From positions 1 through 56,422 of IMG/VR virus record IMGVR_UViG_3300025132_000046: a DNA stretch of 56,422 nt, one strand, 5' to 3'. This document shows positions 47,753 to 56,151 of this stretch, in pieces (the stretch's first letter is position 1; each line of letters begins with the position of its first letter). The position numbers and the translations under genes are program-made. The DNA comes from a virus. The notes beneath the pieces were generated by a model. It was given only the letters and a program-made list of their open reading frames with translations, did no database searches and was not told where the DNA came from.

Positions 47753-49578
47753 TAGCCCATCCTCTCTAAAGATTTCATCATTGAATACATTTTATTTGCA
47801 CCTTCTTTACGATCACCGCCTCCAGCATTTCTAACTGCTTTAGCAGTAAATACAAACTCTCCGTCAGATAACATTGCAGGAATATCATCGGATGTTCCAG
47901 TTCCTGGTCCGTTTATAGCTCCGCTTTTTCTAGGAAAGTTTTGAGCTATACCACCATCTGCATATTGTATCGCAGGTCTTGGCATTGGAATCATGTATTT
48001 AGATGGATCTTGACGAAATAAGTCATAACCTCTTCTCATATCTATGCCATATAAATCATATGGTGATGGTGCAGCAGGAGTAAAGTATCCACTAGCTCCA
48101 AGAGCACCTAAACCTAATAAAGCAGATTTACCAGGTGATTTTGCAATCGCTCCACCTATTTGACTAAGACCTTCTCCAAAATCTTTACCTCCTGGTCCTA
48201 ATTTTCTAATACCGCTACCAATTTCTCTTAAATAATCACCAAAACTAGTGCTAGGTTGTGAACCAGGCATCGCTTTTTCTGCAAAACTTGGATATTTGTC
48301 TGCAAGATTTGGCCGTGCAAGTGACAACTGTTTAGATCCAGAAGTAAAATCAGTAGGAGAAGTTCCAGTTATTCCATCACCAGTTATATCATACGAAAAA
48401 TCAGTTCCAATTCCTGCAATGTTTTGATCAACATTGGCAAGATTTATAGTATTTGGGTCACCTACTTGAGCAACATTCTCTCCAAACTTTCCCATACCTG
48501 AAATAAGTTCACCTTTCGATGTCGTTGGAGCAACTTGCCCAGCTTGTCCAATTTGCCTTGTTTCTATTGGAGCTGCCTCTTGTTGCTTGAGCAGATTTTC
48601 TTGACCTCCTAAGAAACCACTTCCCTCTTGGAATCCTGATTGATACCTTTGTAAGAAAGTACCTTGTGAAGGATCTCCCATAGCTGCAGAAACTCCAGGA
48701 GCTACTACACTTGCTATGGCAGCTGATTTTAAACCACTAGTTATAGAATTTTTTAAACCATCTCCAGCCACTAATCCTGAACCTGCGCTTCCAACAAAAG
48801 CAGTTACTGCTGCTTGAGAAGCTAATGTTTTAACACCTAAAAATTTTGCTGCCGCTGGTCCTGCAAAATATGCAAAAGCCACGGTAGTAATTAATCTACC
48901 TATTTTTGATTTAGCAAATTTTTTCACTCCCTTAACCACACCTTTTACTGCATTTTTAACACCCTTAAATAATTTCTTTATAAAAAACTCAGGCAAACCT
49001 GTGTGGGGATTGATTGTTCCTGCTCCTCCAAGGGCTTTTAACAAACGAGCCTCGTCAGGATTAATGTGAGCCAACATGGTATCTCCACCTCTACCTAAGG
49101 ATGCCATGTATTTTGCAATCGGTTTCATAGAAACTTCTCCACCTTTAGAAAAAGTTTGAACTTCCTCTGGCATAGGTTGAGAAACATTTACCTCTTCAAG
49201 GGCGAGAGCTAGAGTAGATACAAAAGATGGATCAAATTGAGGTGGTATGTCTTCCGCATCTGCCCCTAACTCTATCAAAGCTTGAACTAATTGAGGATAC
49301 ATAGAAGGGTCACTCAATACTGCTTGAATCAACTGCTTCAAGGCCATAACTAATTCCTGAGGCATCTCAGCACCTTGCAAAATTTCTTTGAAAGCACCAA
49401 CAAGCTCTGGATCTTCTGCCATAGCACTATCAAGTGTTGCATCCGAAAACTCTTTAGGAGAGACTTGCCGTCTCATTTGCTCAAAGGCTTGAACCTCCTC
49501 TGGCCTTGGTCCTTGGTTCATGTTTTGTGTTTGAGGCATTCCCATTTGAGGGTTAAGCCTCATAATCCCCTCTTCCAT
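47752..49578 (-). CDS. virion protein with membrane-like segment and DGEFV signature
   Basis: A 608-residue protein. Features: Gln/Pro-rich N terminus, FSKGGEVSMKPIAKYMASLG, a Lys-rich patch (KKLFKGVKNAVKGVVKGVKK) followed by hydrophobic LITTVAFAYFAGPAAAKFLG, Gly-rich centre, and the C-terminal YADGGI and IPAMLSDGEFVFTAKAVRNA block. This 'SDGEFVxTAKAVR' ending is common in large marine phage virion proteins. The amphipathic patch could cross or bind membranes during DNA ejection. AGAGAGGAATGTA precedes the ATG. Confidence 0.65.
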   Translation of the reverse strand: MEEGIMRLNPQMGMPQTQNMNQGPRPEEVQAFEQMRRQVSPKEFSDATLDSAMAEDPELVGAFKEILQGAEMPQELVMALKQLIQAVLSDPSMYPQLVQALIELGADAEDIPPQFDPSFVSTLALALEEVNVSQPMPEEVQTFSKGGEVSMKPIAKYMASLGRGGDTMLAHINPDEARLLKALGGAGTINPHTGLPEFFIKKLFKGVKNAVKGVVKGVKKFAKSKIGRLITTVAFAYFAGPAAAKFLGVKTLASQAAVTAFVGSAGSGLVAGDGLKNSITSGLKSAAIASVVAPGVSAAMGDPSQGTFLQRYQSGFQEGSGFLGGQENLLKQQEAAPIETRQIGQAGQVAPTTSKGELISGMGKFGENVAQVGDPNTINLANVDQNIAGIGTDFSYDITGDGITGTSPTDFTSGSKQLSLARPNLADKYPSFAEKAMPGSQPSTSFGDYLREIGSGIRKLGPGGKDFGEGLSQIGGAIAKSPGKSALLGLGALGASGYFTPAAPSPYDLYGIDMRRGYDLFRQDPSKYMIPMPRPAIQYADGGIAQNFPRKSGAINGPGTGTSDDIPAMLSDGEFVFTAKAVRNAGGGDRKEGANKMYSMMKSLERMG

Positions 49579-49660
49579 TACATTCCTCTCTTTTGTTGTC
49601 CAATAGGCTGCACGCTATGAAAGAACGTGATTACATACCTATAGATTATCCTATAAAACA

Positions 49661-50005
49661 TTAGTTTCTGTCCACTAAAAGTGCAGAAGCAACCACATCA
49701 ACATTAGGGCTACCCCCAGTTCCCTTTACTTTCAGAATATCCGATGACTGAAGAACCAAGGGACCTTTGTTTAATAATAGGTCTTCGCTAGTTTTTGGTA
49801 ATAAATCTTTTGCAGGTTCAATTGTAAGTGTACCTGATCCGCTAGGTGCTACAGACATTGTGATAGAGGCTGTGACAGCCGAATCATCATTTGACACAAT
49901 AACTGATTTTACTATAGCTGTTGTTTCATCAGCAACAGTAAGCACGTTTGTAAGTGAAGCTGATGTTAACTCAGTTTGTATGAATCTTCTGTATGTATTT
50001 GCCAT
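49661..50005 (-). CDS. small beta-rich virion protein
   Basis: A 114-residue protein (MANTYRRFIQTELTSASLTN) with two beta halves, SITMSVAPSGSGTLTIEPAK and LVLQSSDILKVKGTGGSPNV, typical of small tail- or capsid-associated proteins in marine phages. It has no enzymatic motif. It lies between the tail gene group and the internal virion genes; an 82-base noncoding gap follows. Confidence 0.6.
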   Translation of the reverse strand: MANTYRRFIQTELTSASLTNVLTVADETTAIVKSVIVSNDDSAVTASITMSVAPSGSGTLTIEPAKDLLPKTSEDLLLNKGPLVLQSSDILKVKGTGGSPNVDVVASALLVDRN

Positions 50006-50006
50006 G

Positions 50007-50426
50007 TTAGTATGTCCCTGTATTCGGCAAAGGCATCAATGATTTTCTAAATCCCATCAATGGTGATATTCCACCTAACCTCTGTGATAAAGGCTGTGCA
50101 AAACCTCTACTTGGTTGCATAGAGCCTCCACTAGGTTGTGCAAAACCTCTACCAAATTGATTGTTATAATCTAACAAAATTTGTCGTAAATTCATCAATC
50201 TAGATGTTTCAGGATTTTGATTTATATTTTGATCAATAATCCCAAGTAAAGAACCTATTCCTTGTTGTACAGAACTTGTACCCATTTCACCTGAGACAGA
50301 ATAAGGGTTAGGCATACTAGTTTCTCCTCCTAAAGGAGTGACTTGTTGAATAGGATTTCCAAAAAAATCTTCAGAACTTTTTGTTTCAGGATTATACCTT
50401 GCTAGTAAATTTGAGTATGCAATCAT
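50007..50426 (-). CDS. hypothetical virion-associated protein
   Basis: A 139-residue protein (MIAYSNLLARYNPETKSSED) with a disordered, Gly/Gln/Ser-rich body including two copies of RGFAQP(S/L) separated by GGSMQPS. One base from the next gene and 1 base from the previous. No family recognised; position implies a minor virion or assembly protein. Confidence 0.55.
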   Translation of the reverse strand: MIAYSNLLARYNPETKSSEDFFGNPIQQVTPLGGETSMPNPYSVSGEMGTSSVQQGIGSLLGIIDQNINQNPETSRLMNLRQILLDYNNQFGRGFAQPSGGSMQPSRGFAQPLSQRLGGISPLMGFRKSLMPLPNTGTY

Positions 50427-50427
50427 T

Positions 50428-50604
50428 TTATCCTCCTAAAAACCAAGTTTGAGCTTGATCTTTGTTTTCTGTTTCAGTAGGTGTATATGTAGTATTTAAT
50501 TGCAAGACAATTTGTTCCAGTGTTCGTACCAGTTGATTAAATTGCTCTGCACTATATTCATTAGGATTAGCATTTGGTAAACGTGTATTTGTAATTTTGC
50601 TCAT
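50428..50604 (-). CDS. 58-residue conserved small protein
   Basis: ATG at 50604-50602 overlaps the stop of the large tail gene (ATGA), and the frame ends with TAA at 50430-50428. Product MSKITNTRLPNANPNEYSAE, then QFNQLVRTLEQIVLQLNTTY and a C-terminal AQTWFLGG. I know this short 'EQFNQLVRxLEQIxLQLNTTYTP' protein from many marine phage contigs beside tail genes. Probably a small structural or assembly peptide. Confidence 0.7.
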   Translation of the reverse strand: MSKITNTRLPNANPNEYSAEQFNQLVRTLEQIVLQLNTTYTPTETENKDQAQTWFLGG

Positions 50605-52475
50605 CGTTTTCCATCCGGTTGAACATCCACTCTCAATGTACCATATCTCCAGGTAGAACCAGCAGAACTACTTTGTATCTTCAAAGATATTTGTCTTCCT
50701 CTTGCTCGAGTATCTATTTTATCTGTTGTTGGAGTTACAAGATAAGGATCTAAGCTACTATTTGTAGCGGTTGTTTCTGGATATGTCCTTAAAAATAAAT
50801 TTACGTTTATGTCTCCGACTTGATCTTTAAAATCAGGAACAAATCTTTTCATAAACATCATCTCATCACCATCTCCAATATCAAAGTATCCTGATTGTAA
50901 AAAACAACTCATTGCAGATCCATTCGCGTCTGTTCCAACTTCATGAGTATATACAAGACTTCTTCCCTGAGTTAAACCGTTTATTGTTGAAACAGTGTAA
51001 GTAGCAGTGCTGTTTGGAAAATACTCTATCCCTATGGGATTATTGTATGCACCAACATCTGTCCATGTTGTTCTGTGTATTGAGGAATTTATATGCCAAA
51101 CATTTTCTAAATAATTATAAGTTACTGATCTATTAATTTGATTACTACCAGAAGAACAATACCACCATGTCAACTCATTAAACTGAGAGTTTAATCCTGC
51201 AAATGTTTTTTCTTTTTGATCAAGATTAATATCGTCAAATACATAGTCTTGAACTGTGCAAGGTAGTTTTTTAACTGTTCCATCAAAAACATAAAAAGCC
51301 TCAACTCCCATCCAGAAAGCTAAACCATTCACATCTACTGCGGCATGAGAACCAGCACAACCACAATTTGTGCCTAGTTGAGTAAGACCAAAAACAAAAT
51401 CACCTCCTATAAACTGCATTCCATGTAAAGATGTATCGGTAAGAATTAATATTTGATTTCTTGATCGAATAGCCGTAACAATTTTATTACCATCTGTTAA
51501 CCTTAAATCTCCCGCAGTATTTTCACTAGTTATAGTGAACGTGCCTATGTCCTCTCTATTAGAGAATCTAACAAACATAGGATCTTGTGAAGCTGGAGAT
51601 GCTATTGTTGCCTCTGTTCCAAAAAGAACTAAATGTCTTTCATTGGTAACTAAAGCAAACCTGTTTTTTGTTGGAGCACCTGCAACCGCTGATGCTCTAT
51701 TACCAACCCCTCCAGATGTGTCCCACCTAAAAAGTTGACCATCTTGTAATTGACACAGTAAATCCTCTCCAAATGTATCAAATACCCAAATTCTAGAGCT
51801 AAGAACAATACCTGTCCCTGTTGCTGATCGAGGAGTATCCCATTCTTCTACGTTCCATTCTCCAACACCCCAACCAAAATCAGCAAAATTAACATCTTTT
51901 CCTACATTAATTTGATAAGTAGATGTAGCTGAACCTGTTGTTGTAGCAGTAGATGTTGCAGCAGATGCCGCAATAATTGTGTATGAATTTGTATCTGTAA
52001 TATCTTGTATCTCAAATTCACCTGTCAAACTAGCATTAGATATTCCACCAGGATTATCTGTTACTTCAGATAATGTAACAAAATCTCCTTCTACTGCGCC
52101 ATGACCTGAATCGTGAACAGTGACAGTAGTGCTGGCAGAAAGAGTTGTAAAAGCACTAGGTAAAGAATTATTTTCTGATCGATTAGGAGTTATGTCATAG
52201 TATCTTTCTTGATAGTTTACATATAACTTCCTGTCTGTTCCTACAGCTAAGTAAGGAGAGCCATCTAAATCTCTCCAAGCTATTGAATCACTAGCCATAC
52301 CAATTAAAAAAGTACCTGTAGAAGTTGATTGTTGAAACTCTGTCCAACCACCTACCTTTTCAGGTAAAGCATATCGAAAGCGAACATTATCACAATCAAT
52401 CCAACCTCCCTCAGCACCATATTCGGTGTTTTGTTTATCAATACCAGGTTTAAGAGAAAGTTTAAAGTAAGCCAT
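50601..52475 (-). CDS. large tail protein (nozzle/hub type)
   Basis: A 624-residue beta-rich protein beginning MAYFKLSLKPGIDKQNTEYG, with WIDCDNVRFRYALPEKVGGW, a repeated-blade look (IWVFDTFGEDLLCQLQDGQL, RFALVTNERHLVLFG, FAGLNSQFNELTWWYCSSGS, NRSVTYNYLENVWHI) and C-terminal beta segments ending WRYGTLRVDVQPDGKR. The opening and the blade-like repeats are common to podovirus tail nozzle or stabilisation proteins (P22 gp10-like). It is placed upstream of internal virion genes and downstream of an S74 fibre. A tail hub is most likely. Confidence 0.7.
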   Translation of the reverse strand: MAYFKLSLKPGIDKQNTEYGAEGGWIDCDNVRFRYALPEKVGGWTEFQQSTSTGTFLIGMASDSIAWRDLDGSPYLAVGTDRKLYVNYQERYYDITPNRSENNSLPSAFTTLSASTTVTVHDSGHGAVEGDFVTLSEVTDNPGGISNASLTGEFEIQDITDTNSYTIIAASAATSTATTTGSATSTYQINVGKDVNFADFGWGVGEWNVEEWDTPRSATGTGIVLSSRIWVFDTFGEDLLCQLQDGQLFRWDTSGGVGNRASAVAGAPTKNRFALVTNERHLVLFGTEATIASPASQDPMFVRFSNREDIGTFTITSENTAGDLRLTDGNKIVTAIRSRNQILILTDTSLHGMQFIGGDFVFGLTQLGTNCGCAGSHAAVDVNGLAFWMGVEAFYVFDGTVKKLPCTVQDYVFDDINLDQKEKTFAGLNSQFNELTWWYCSSGSNQINRSVTYNYLENVWHINSSIHRTTWTDVGAYNNPIGIEYFPNSTATYTVSTINGLTQGRSLVYTHEVGTDANGSAMSCFLQSGYFDIGDGDEMMFMKRFVPDFKDQVGDINVNLFLRTYPETTATNSSLDPYLVTPTTDKIDTRARGRQISLKIQSSSAGSTWRYGTLRVDVQPDGKR

Positions 52476-53875
52476 TACTTAGATTCTAACTCCTTTACTT
52501 TTGCTTCAAGTGTAGTAACTTTTGTAGAGAGCTCTTGTATTGCTTTTATCATTGGAGCAATAAATTCATGATATCGTAATGATTGCGTAGAATCAGAGTC
52601 ACTTGGATCTTCCAAAGTCCAACCACCAAATAAACTTTTATCAACACCTTGATTATCTAAAACTGTAGCAACTTCTTGAGATATTAAACCGTAGTGAAAT
52701 CTTGTTCCTGAGCTATATGTATATTTAGGAAAAGAAGTAGCAGTTCCTGGTGAACTTACAGTAACTGTTCCATGATTCATTTTAAATTTTCTAGGTGTTA
52801 AAGCATTAACAAAACTCAAGCCTAAATCAGTGTTTTGAATACTATTCTTTTTTCTACTGTCTGATGTGTTAATTGTTCCATTTGTAGCAAAAACACTGCC
52901 ATACCTAGCACTACCCGCTCCTATGTTCAAACCCCCGTCTGAACTAGGGATTAAATCGTCTGCCACAGTAATTTGAGAGGTAGTTAAACCAAGTTTAGCT
53001 GTTCCAGCAGCAACTAAATTAAGTTGACCACCAGACTCATTAAAACCGTAATAGTTTGAGGTCGCTCCTAAGTATATTATAGGAGTTGTTTTGTTTAACT
53101 GAAAGTTTCCTATTATAGTTTGAATATTACTATCATTTGTTTTTACACGATTTGTTACTTCTCCACTCAATGTTAAAGAACCAGCACCAGTGATAGGTCC
53201 TCCACCTAAAGTAATTCCGTCAACTGTTCCAGAACCATCAACAGAAGTCACAGTTCCACTTCCTGGAGTAACAGCTTGAGAAACCCATGCGCTACCATCC
53301 CATTGAAGAAAGTCATTTGTAGCATTACCTATCAAAGGAACTAAGTTTCCTGTTCCAGCACCTCTTAGAATAGCACCGCTTGTAACACTTCCAATTCCTG
53401 TTCCACCATTTGCCACTGTTAAAGGATTACTAAAAGTAGGAGTTCCGATTGTTAAGGTATCGTAAAAGTCAAAAGCAGAAACTACTTGAGAACCATTGAT
53501 ATAAACGATTGCAGTTTTTCCAGTATTAATATTAATTCCTGAACTTGATGATGTCTTTGCCTCTATGTTTTCATTTGTACCATTTTTTATGATGTACATT
53601 TTTTCAATAGAAGGTAAGATCAAATCAAACCCTGAATTAACAGTTCCAGTTAAACTTAAATATAAGTTTCTAAATGTTTGATTAGAACTCTCGTCATTTT
53701 CAGAGGATGTAAAAGGCACAGTCGTACTATCGCCTGAACAAGAAACTGATACAAAACCACCAATACCTTTAACAATTTGTTCTAGGTTGTCGTTAGTAAC
53801 CTCTCCCCAAGTTCCCGATTGTGTTCCTGATTGTATAATTGCAAGTTTTAAATCATTACCGTATGTTTTACTCAT
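52475..53875 (-). CDS. tail fibre with C-terminal S74 intramolecular chaperone
   Basis: A 466-residue fibre. N-terminal part MSKTYGNDLKLAIIQSGTQS and GTWGEVTNDNLEQI is the conserved attachment region of many phage fibres; then beta-rich repeats (GGTGIGSV, GTVTSVDGSGTVDGITLGGG). Residues about 336-466 form a Peptidase_S74 domain: TSDSRKKNSI with the Ser338/Lys343 pair, RFHYGLISQEV, then YHEFIAPMIKAIQELS and a heptad helix at the end. The chaperone helps trimerisation and cuts itself off. It is a second fibre besides the 1.07-4.04 kb pair. Confidence 0.85.
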   Translation of the reverse strand: MSKTYGNDLKLAIIQSGTQSGTWGEVTNDNLEQIVKGIGGFVSVSCSGDSTTVPFTSSENDESSNQTFRNLYLSLTGTVNSGFDLILPSIEKMYIIKNGTNENIEAKTSSSSGININTGKTAIVYINGSQVVSAFDFYDTLTIGTPTFSNPLTVANGGTGIGSVTSGAILRGAGTGNLVPLIGNATNDFLQWDGSAWVSQAVTPGSGTVTSVDGSGTVDGITLGGGPITGAGSLTLSGEVTNRVKTNDSNIQTIIGNFQLNKTTPIIYLGATSNYYGFNESGGQLNLVAAGTAKLGLTTSQITVADDLIPSSDGGLNIGAGSARYGSVFATNGTINTSDSRKKNSIQNTDLGLSFVNALTPRKFKMNHGTVTVSSPGTATSFPKYTYSSGTRFHYGLISQEVATVLDNQGVDKSLFGGWTLEDPSDSDSTQSLRYHEFIAPMIKAIQELSTKVTTLEAKVKELESK

Positions 53876-53884
53876 CTCAATTCC

Positions 53885-54190
53885 TTAATTAATTATGCTT
53901 GTCCAAGTTGCACTTTGTGCATCATCTACAGGACTCCATATAATTGGACTTCCTACTTCTCCCGTAGCAACTAATCCTGTTAAAGTTGCACTAGCATTCG
54001 CAAAAACAGTGACTGATATTGTGCCTAAAACCGCTGTTGCAGACACTCCAGTTAAAGTTACTGTTTCATTAGGGATGATAACTGTGCCTAAAACCCCTGT
54101 AGCAGATGCTCCTGTGACTGATACAACTGCATCAGGAGATGGAGGTACATCAGAATATGTTACTTGACTATAAGCACTAAATCCAAACAT
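53885..54190 (-). CDS. small repeat protein of tail module
   Basis: A 101-residue protein with three repeats of the pattern V-T-L-T-G-V-x-A-T-x-x-L-G (VSVTGASATGVLGTV, VTLTGVSATAVLGTI, ATLTGLVATGEVGSP) and a C-terminal WSPVDDAQSATWTSI. Such 'TLTGVSATGAVG' repeats are frequent in marine phage tail genes. Short beta repeats suggest a fibre or baseplate appendage. Ten bases to the S74 fibre gene. Confidence 0.65.
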   Translation of the reverse strand: MFGFSAYSQVTYSDVPPSPDAVVSVTGASATGVLGTVIIPNETVTLTGVSATAVLGTISVTVFANASATLTGLVATGEVGSPIIWSPVDDAQSATWTSIIN

Positions 54191-54193
54191 AAT

Positions 54194-54577
54194 TTAATAT
54201 GACCAAATCGTAGGTCTTGGCCTCTCCTCCGTGTTTTGTAAAGTGTCTAAATGGATAAAACGTCCTGAGCCTTTTTGTTGTATACCAATTCCAGTAAATC
54301 CTTTACTTAATGCTAAAGATAACAAATGAAAAGCATCTTCTCTCGATATCGCTATATCTGCGGCTTGTCCTGTAGTATGAGCTCCAGAAGTTTTTTTCTT
54401 TGCTTCAATTGGATGAGTGACATCTCTAAACCCACTTGTTATTCTCATGGGTTTACCAAAAGCTAAACGCAAATCATTGAGTTTATCTATAAAATCTGGG
54501 TTCATTTCACATTTACCAGTGTGAGAGCATTTAAACTCATGCATTGAAAAATAAGTGCTTGTGTTCCAATCCATCAT
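54194..54577 (-). CDS. endolysin, peptidase M15A (D-Ala-D-Ala carboxypeptidase-like)
   Basis: A 127-residue protein covering one M15 domain: ITSGFRD (48-52), HP, TSGAHTTGQAADIAI with zinc ligands H67 and D74, and GRFIHLDT with H109. It cleaves peptide links in peptidoglycan and so completes host lysis. C17 and C23 (FKCSHTGKC) may form an additional metal or disulphide. It is coupled to the holin gene by a four-base overlap. The genome has a second wall enzyme, the GH104-like protein at 17366-18196. Confidence 0.85.
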   Translation of the reverse strand: MMDWNTSTYFSMHEFKCSHTGKCEMNPDFIDKLNDLRLAFGKPMRITSGFRDVTHPIEAKKKTSGAHTTGQAADIAISREDAFHLLSLALSKGFTGIGIQQKGSGRFIHLDTLQNTEERPRPTIWSY

Positions 54578-55011
54578 TTTTTTATCAACCCCTTAATTTC
54601 TTCTGTTTTATCTTTACTACCCACCGAACTACCAAAATAATATGAGCATACTAAACCTACCAAAGTTGTTAGATTTCCTAATAAGAAAATTAAAATATCT
54701 TTGTTTGCAGGTGTGACCTCTAAAAACAGTATGACCCCAAACAAAGCAAAAGCAAGTCCCACGATTCCAAGTGCGAGTAGGCTGGTTATAATTTTATTTA
54801 ACCAGGGACTATGTTCACTGGTAGAGATAGCCATTTCACGCTGTCTTGCGCTATCTTTATCAGCAAACTCAGCTTCCATGCGTTTAAGACTTCCGTCTTG
54901 TTCCATTTGTTTTAGTTGTTGAAGAGCTTTCGCCTGTGCCTGTTTGTCTGGTATTAGGCGTTCTACAAGCTTTTCTCCTATTGGTAATAACCCTGATATT
55001 AAATTAAGCAC
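54574..55011 (-). CDS. holin (3TM / GTA holin family-like)
   Basis: A 145-residue protein starting MLNLISGLLPIGEKLVERLI with a charged helical part (residues 22-65) and at least two membrane segments (LNKIITSLLALGIVGLAFAL, about 71-95, and ILIFLLGNLTTLVGLVCSYY). This follows the phage and gene-transfer-agent 'holin of 3TMs' layout. Pairing with the M15 endolysin supports its role in timing lysis. It overlaps the next gene upstream by eight bases. Confidence 0.8.
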   Translation of the reverse strand: MLNLISGLLPIGEKLVERLIPDKQAQAKALQQLKQMEQDGSLKRMEAEFADKDSARQREMAISTSEHSPWLNKIITSLLALGIVGLAFALFGVILFLEVTPANKDILIFLLGNLTTLVGLVCSYYFGSSVGSKDKTEEIKGLIKK

Positions 55012-55210
55012 TTGTCTTTTCCTTTTCTACTTTGTAAAACAATTTCTCTAGTTTACAACCTTTCTCTGTTTTTGGCTCAAACCAGTTAAAACCTCTTTTA
55101 CTGTTTGCACACCAGTAATAGCATAAACTTCTCTCTACCCACTGTAACTTACAATAATACTGATCCACATTTGGAACTAATGTACCCATCCAAAAAGCTA
55201 TAGTAATCAT
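55004..55210 (-). CDS. hypothetical protein, lysis module
   Basis: A 68-residue protein with hydrophobic N terminus (MITIAFWMGTLVPN) and four cysteines (QYYCKLQW, RSLCYYWCANS, KGCKL), then Lys-rich tail. Aromatic and cysteine richness suggest a membrane-bound or exported peptide, maybe spanin-like in the lysis group, but there is no lipobox. It overlaps neighbours on both sides. Confidence 0.5.
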   Translation of the reverse strand: MITIAFWMGTLVPNVDQYYCKLQWVERSLCYYWCANSKRGFNWFEPKTEKGCKLEKLFYKVEKEKTSA

Positions 55211-55722
55211 TTACTAGATTCCAATATTGCTGTCCATAAAAAATGACATAAATAAATTAAAATTAATACAAGGGTTCCAATCGCCACACCCATTTTTGTG
55301 TGATATAAGAAAGCTTTCCGCCTTCGCATCTGATCGTATATTTCTTTTTTTCGTTTTGCTTTAATGTCTCTGCGGATCTTGATAAAGGCTCTGTAACCAT
55401 AAGGTCCGTCCATCCCAAGATGGTGCAGTTTGCCCCAGGTAAATTCATGTTTGATTGCGTCCTCCATCTCTTTAATCTTCTTTTTTGCGATAAGTTCATC
55501 AAATGCCTCTGCCGTTTCGCTTTTATCCCATGTCAATTTTTGCCATAAAGTAGGTTTCTTGTACTTCCTTTCCTGACCCATCCATTCTTGTAAATCAGAA
55601 ACATGACCGCTCCAAGTAGAAAGCTGTTTGAATATATCTTCCATATCTCTTCCAACCTGAATGGCTTTTTTGACACCATTGAAAGCTAGACTTGCCGCTG
55701 AAAGTATCGTTATTGGGTCCAT
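55207..55722 (-). CDS. membrane-anchored phage protein, possible lysis/spanin-type
   Basis: A 171-residue protein: MDPITILSAASLAFNGVKKA at the N terminus, a charged helical middle (about 55-140) and a single membrane segment near the C terminus (VAIGTLVLILIYLCHFLW). This 'MDPITILxAASxAFNGVKKAI' protein is common in cyanophages and pelagic phages. Lysis-associated function is suggested by its neighbours (holin and endolysin); a virion role is the alternative. Confidence 0.6.
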   Translation of the reverse strand: MDPITILSAASLAFNGVKKAIQVGRDMEDIFKQLSTWSGHVSDLQEWMGQERKYKKPTLWQKLTWDKSETAEAFDELIAKKKIKEMEDAIKHEFTWGKLHHLGMDGPYGYRAFIKIRRDIKAKRKKEIYDQMRRRKAFLYHTKMGVAIGTLVLILIYLCHFLWTAILESSK

Positions 55723-55732
55723 TGTTCATTCA

Positions 55733-56137
55733 TCATCCTAGTGTTTTTAACACCCATCCTTTTGTGTTATCTGCTTGATACACATCTTCATCCCAAGAAT
55801 AAAATTTACCTGCACTAATTTCTTCTTCGGTTAAAGAAGGCACAGTTATAGGTGCTTGCCATGTAGCATCTGCTGTAGACATAGACCAACTATTATGTGG
55901 TTTAGGGGGCATAAACAAATCCTGATCTACAAAGTAAGTATAACCTTTACCTGCATAGTTACCTCTAAAATTTGCATTGTAAGATGTTTGTTTCCATGTG
56001 CCACCTAATACTTTTTCGCAATGTGCCTGACCGATGTATTCTTTTTCAACACCATTCACATCTGCGGTATCTTTGTTTTCTACTACGGTTACTCTTAATA
56101 CTTCATTTGCACTATTTAATTCTGCAAAATGTGCCAT
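55733..56137 (-). CDS. conserved marine phage tail-associated protein
   Basis: A 134-residue protein opening MAHFAELNSANEVLRVTVVE, with GGTWKQTSYNANFRGNYAG, GYTYFVDQDLFMPPKPHNSW and TADATWQAPI. I know this 'MAHFAxLDxNNxVxxVxVV... GGxWxQTSYNxNFRxNYAGxG' protein from very many marine podoviruses and myoviruses next to fibre genes; it may be a tail accessory. It lies between the oxygenase and the lysis group. Confidence 0.75.
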   Translation of the reverse strand: MAHFAELNSANEVLRVTVVENKDTADVNGVEKEYIGQAHCEKVLGGTWKQTSYNANFRGNYAGKGYTYFVDQDLFMPPKPHNSWSMSTADATWQAPITVPSLTEEEISAGKFYSWDEDVYQADNTKGWVLKTLG

Positions 56138-56151
56138 CTTATGCTCCTATT

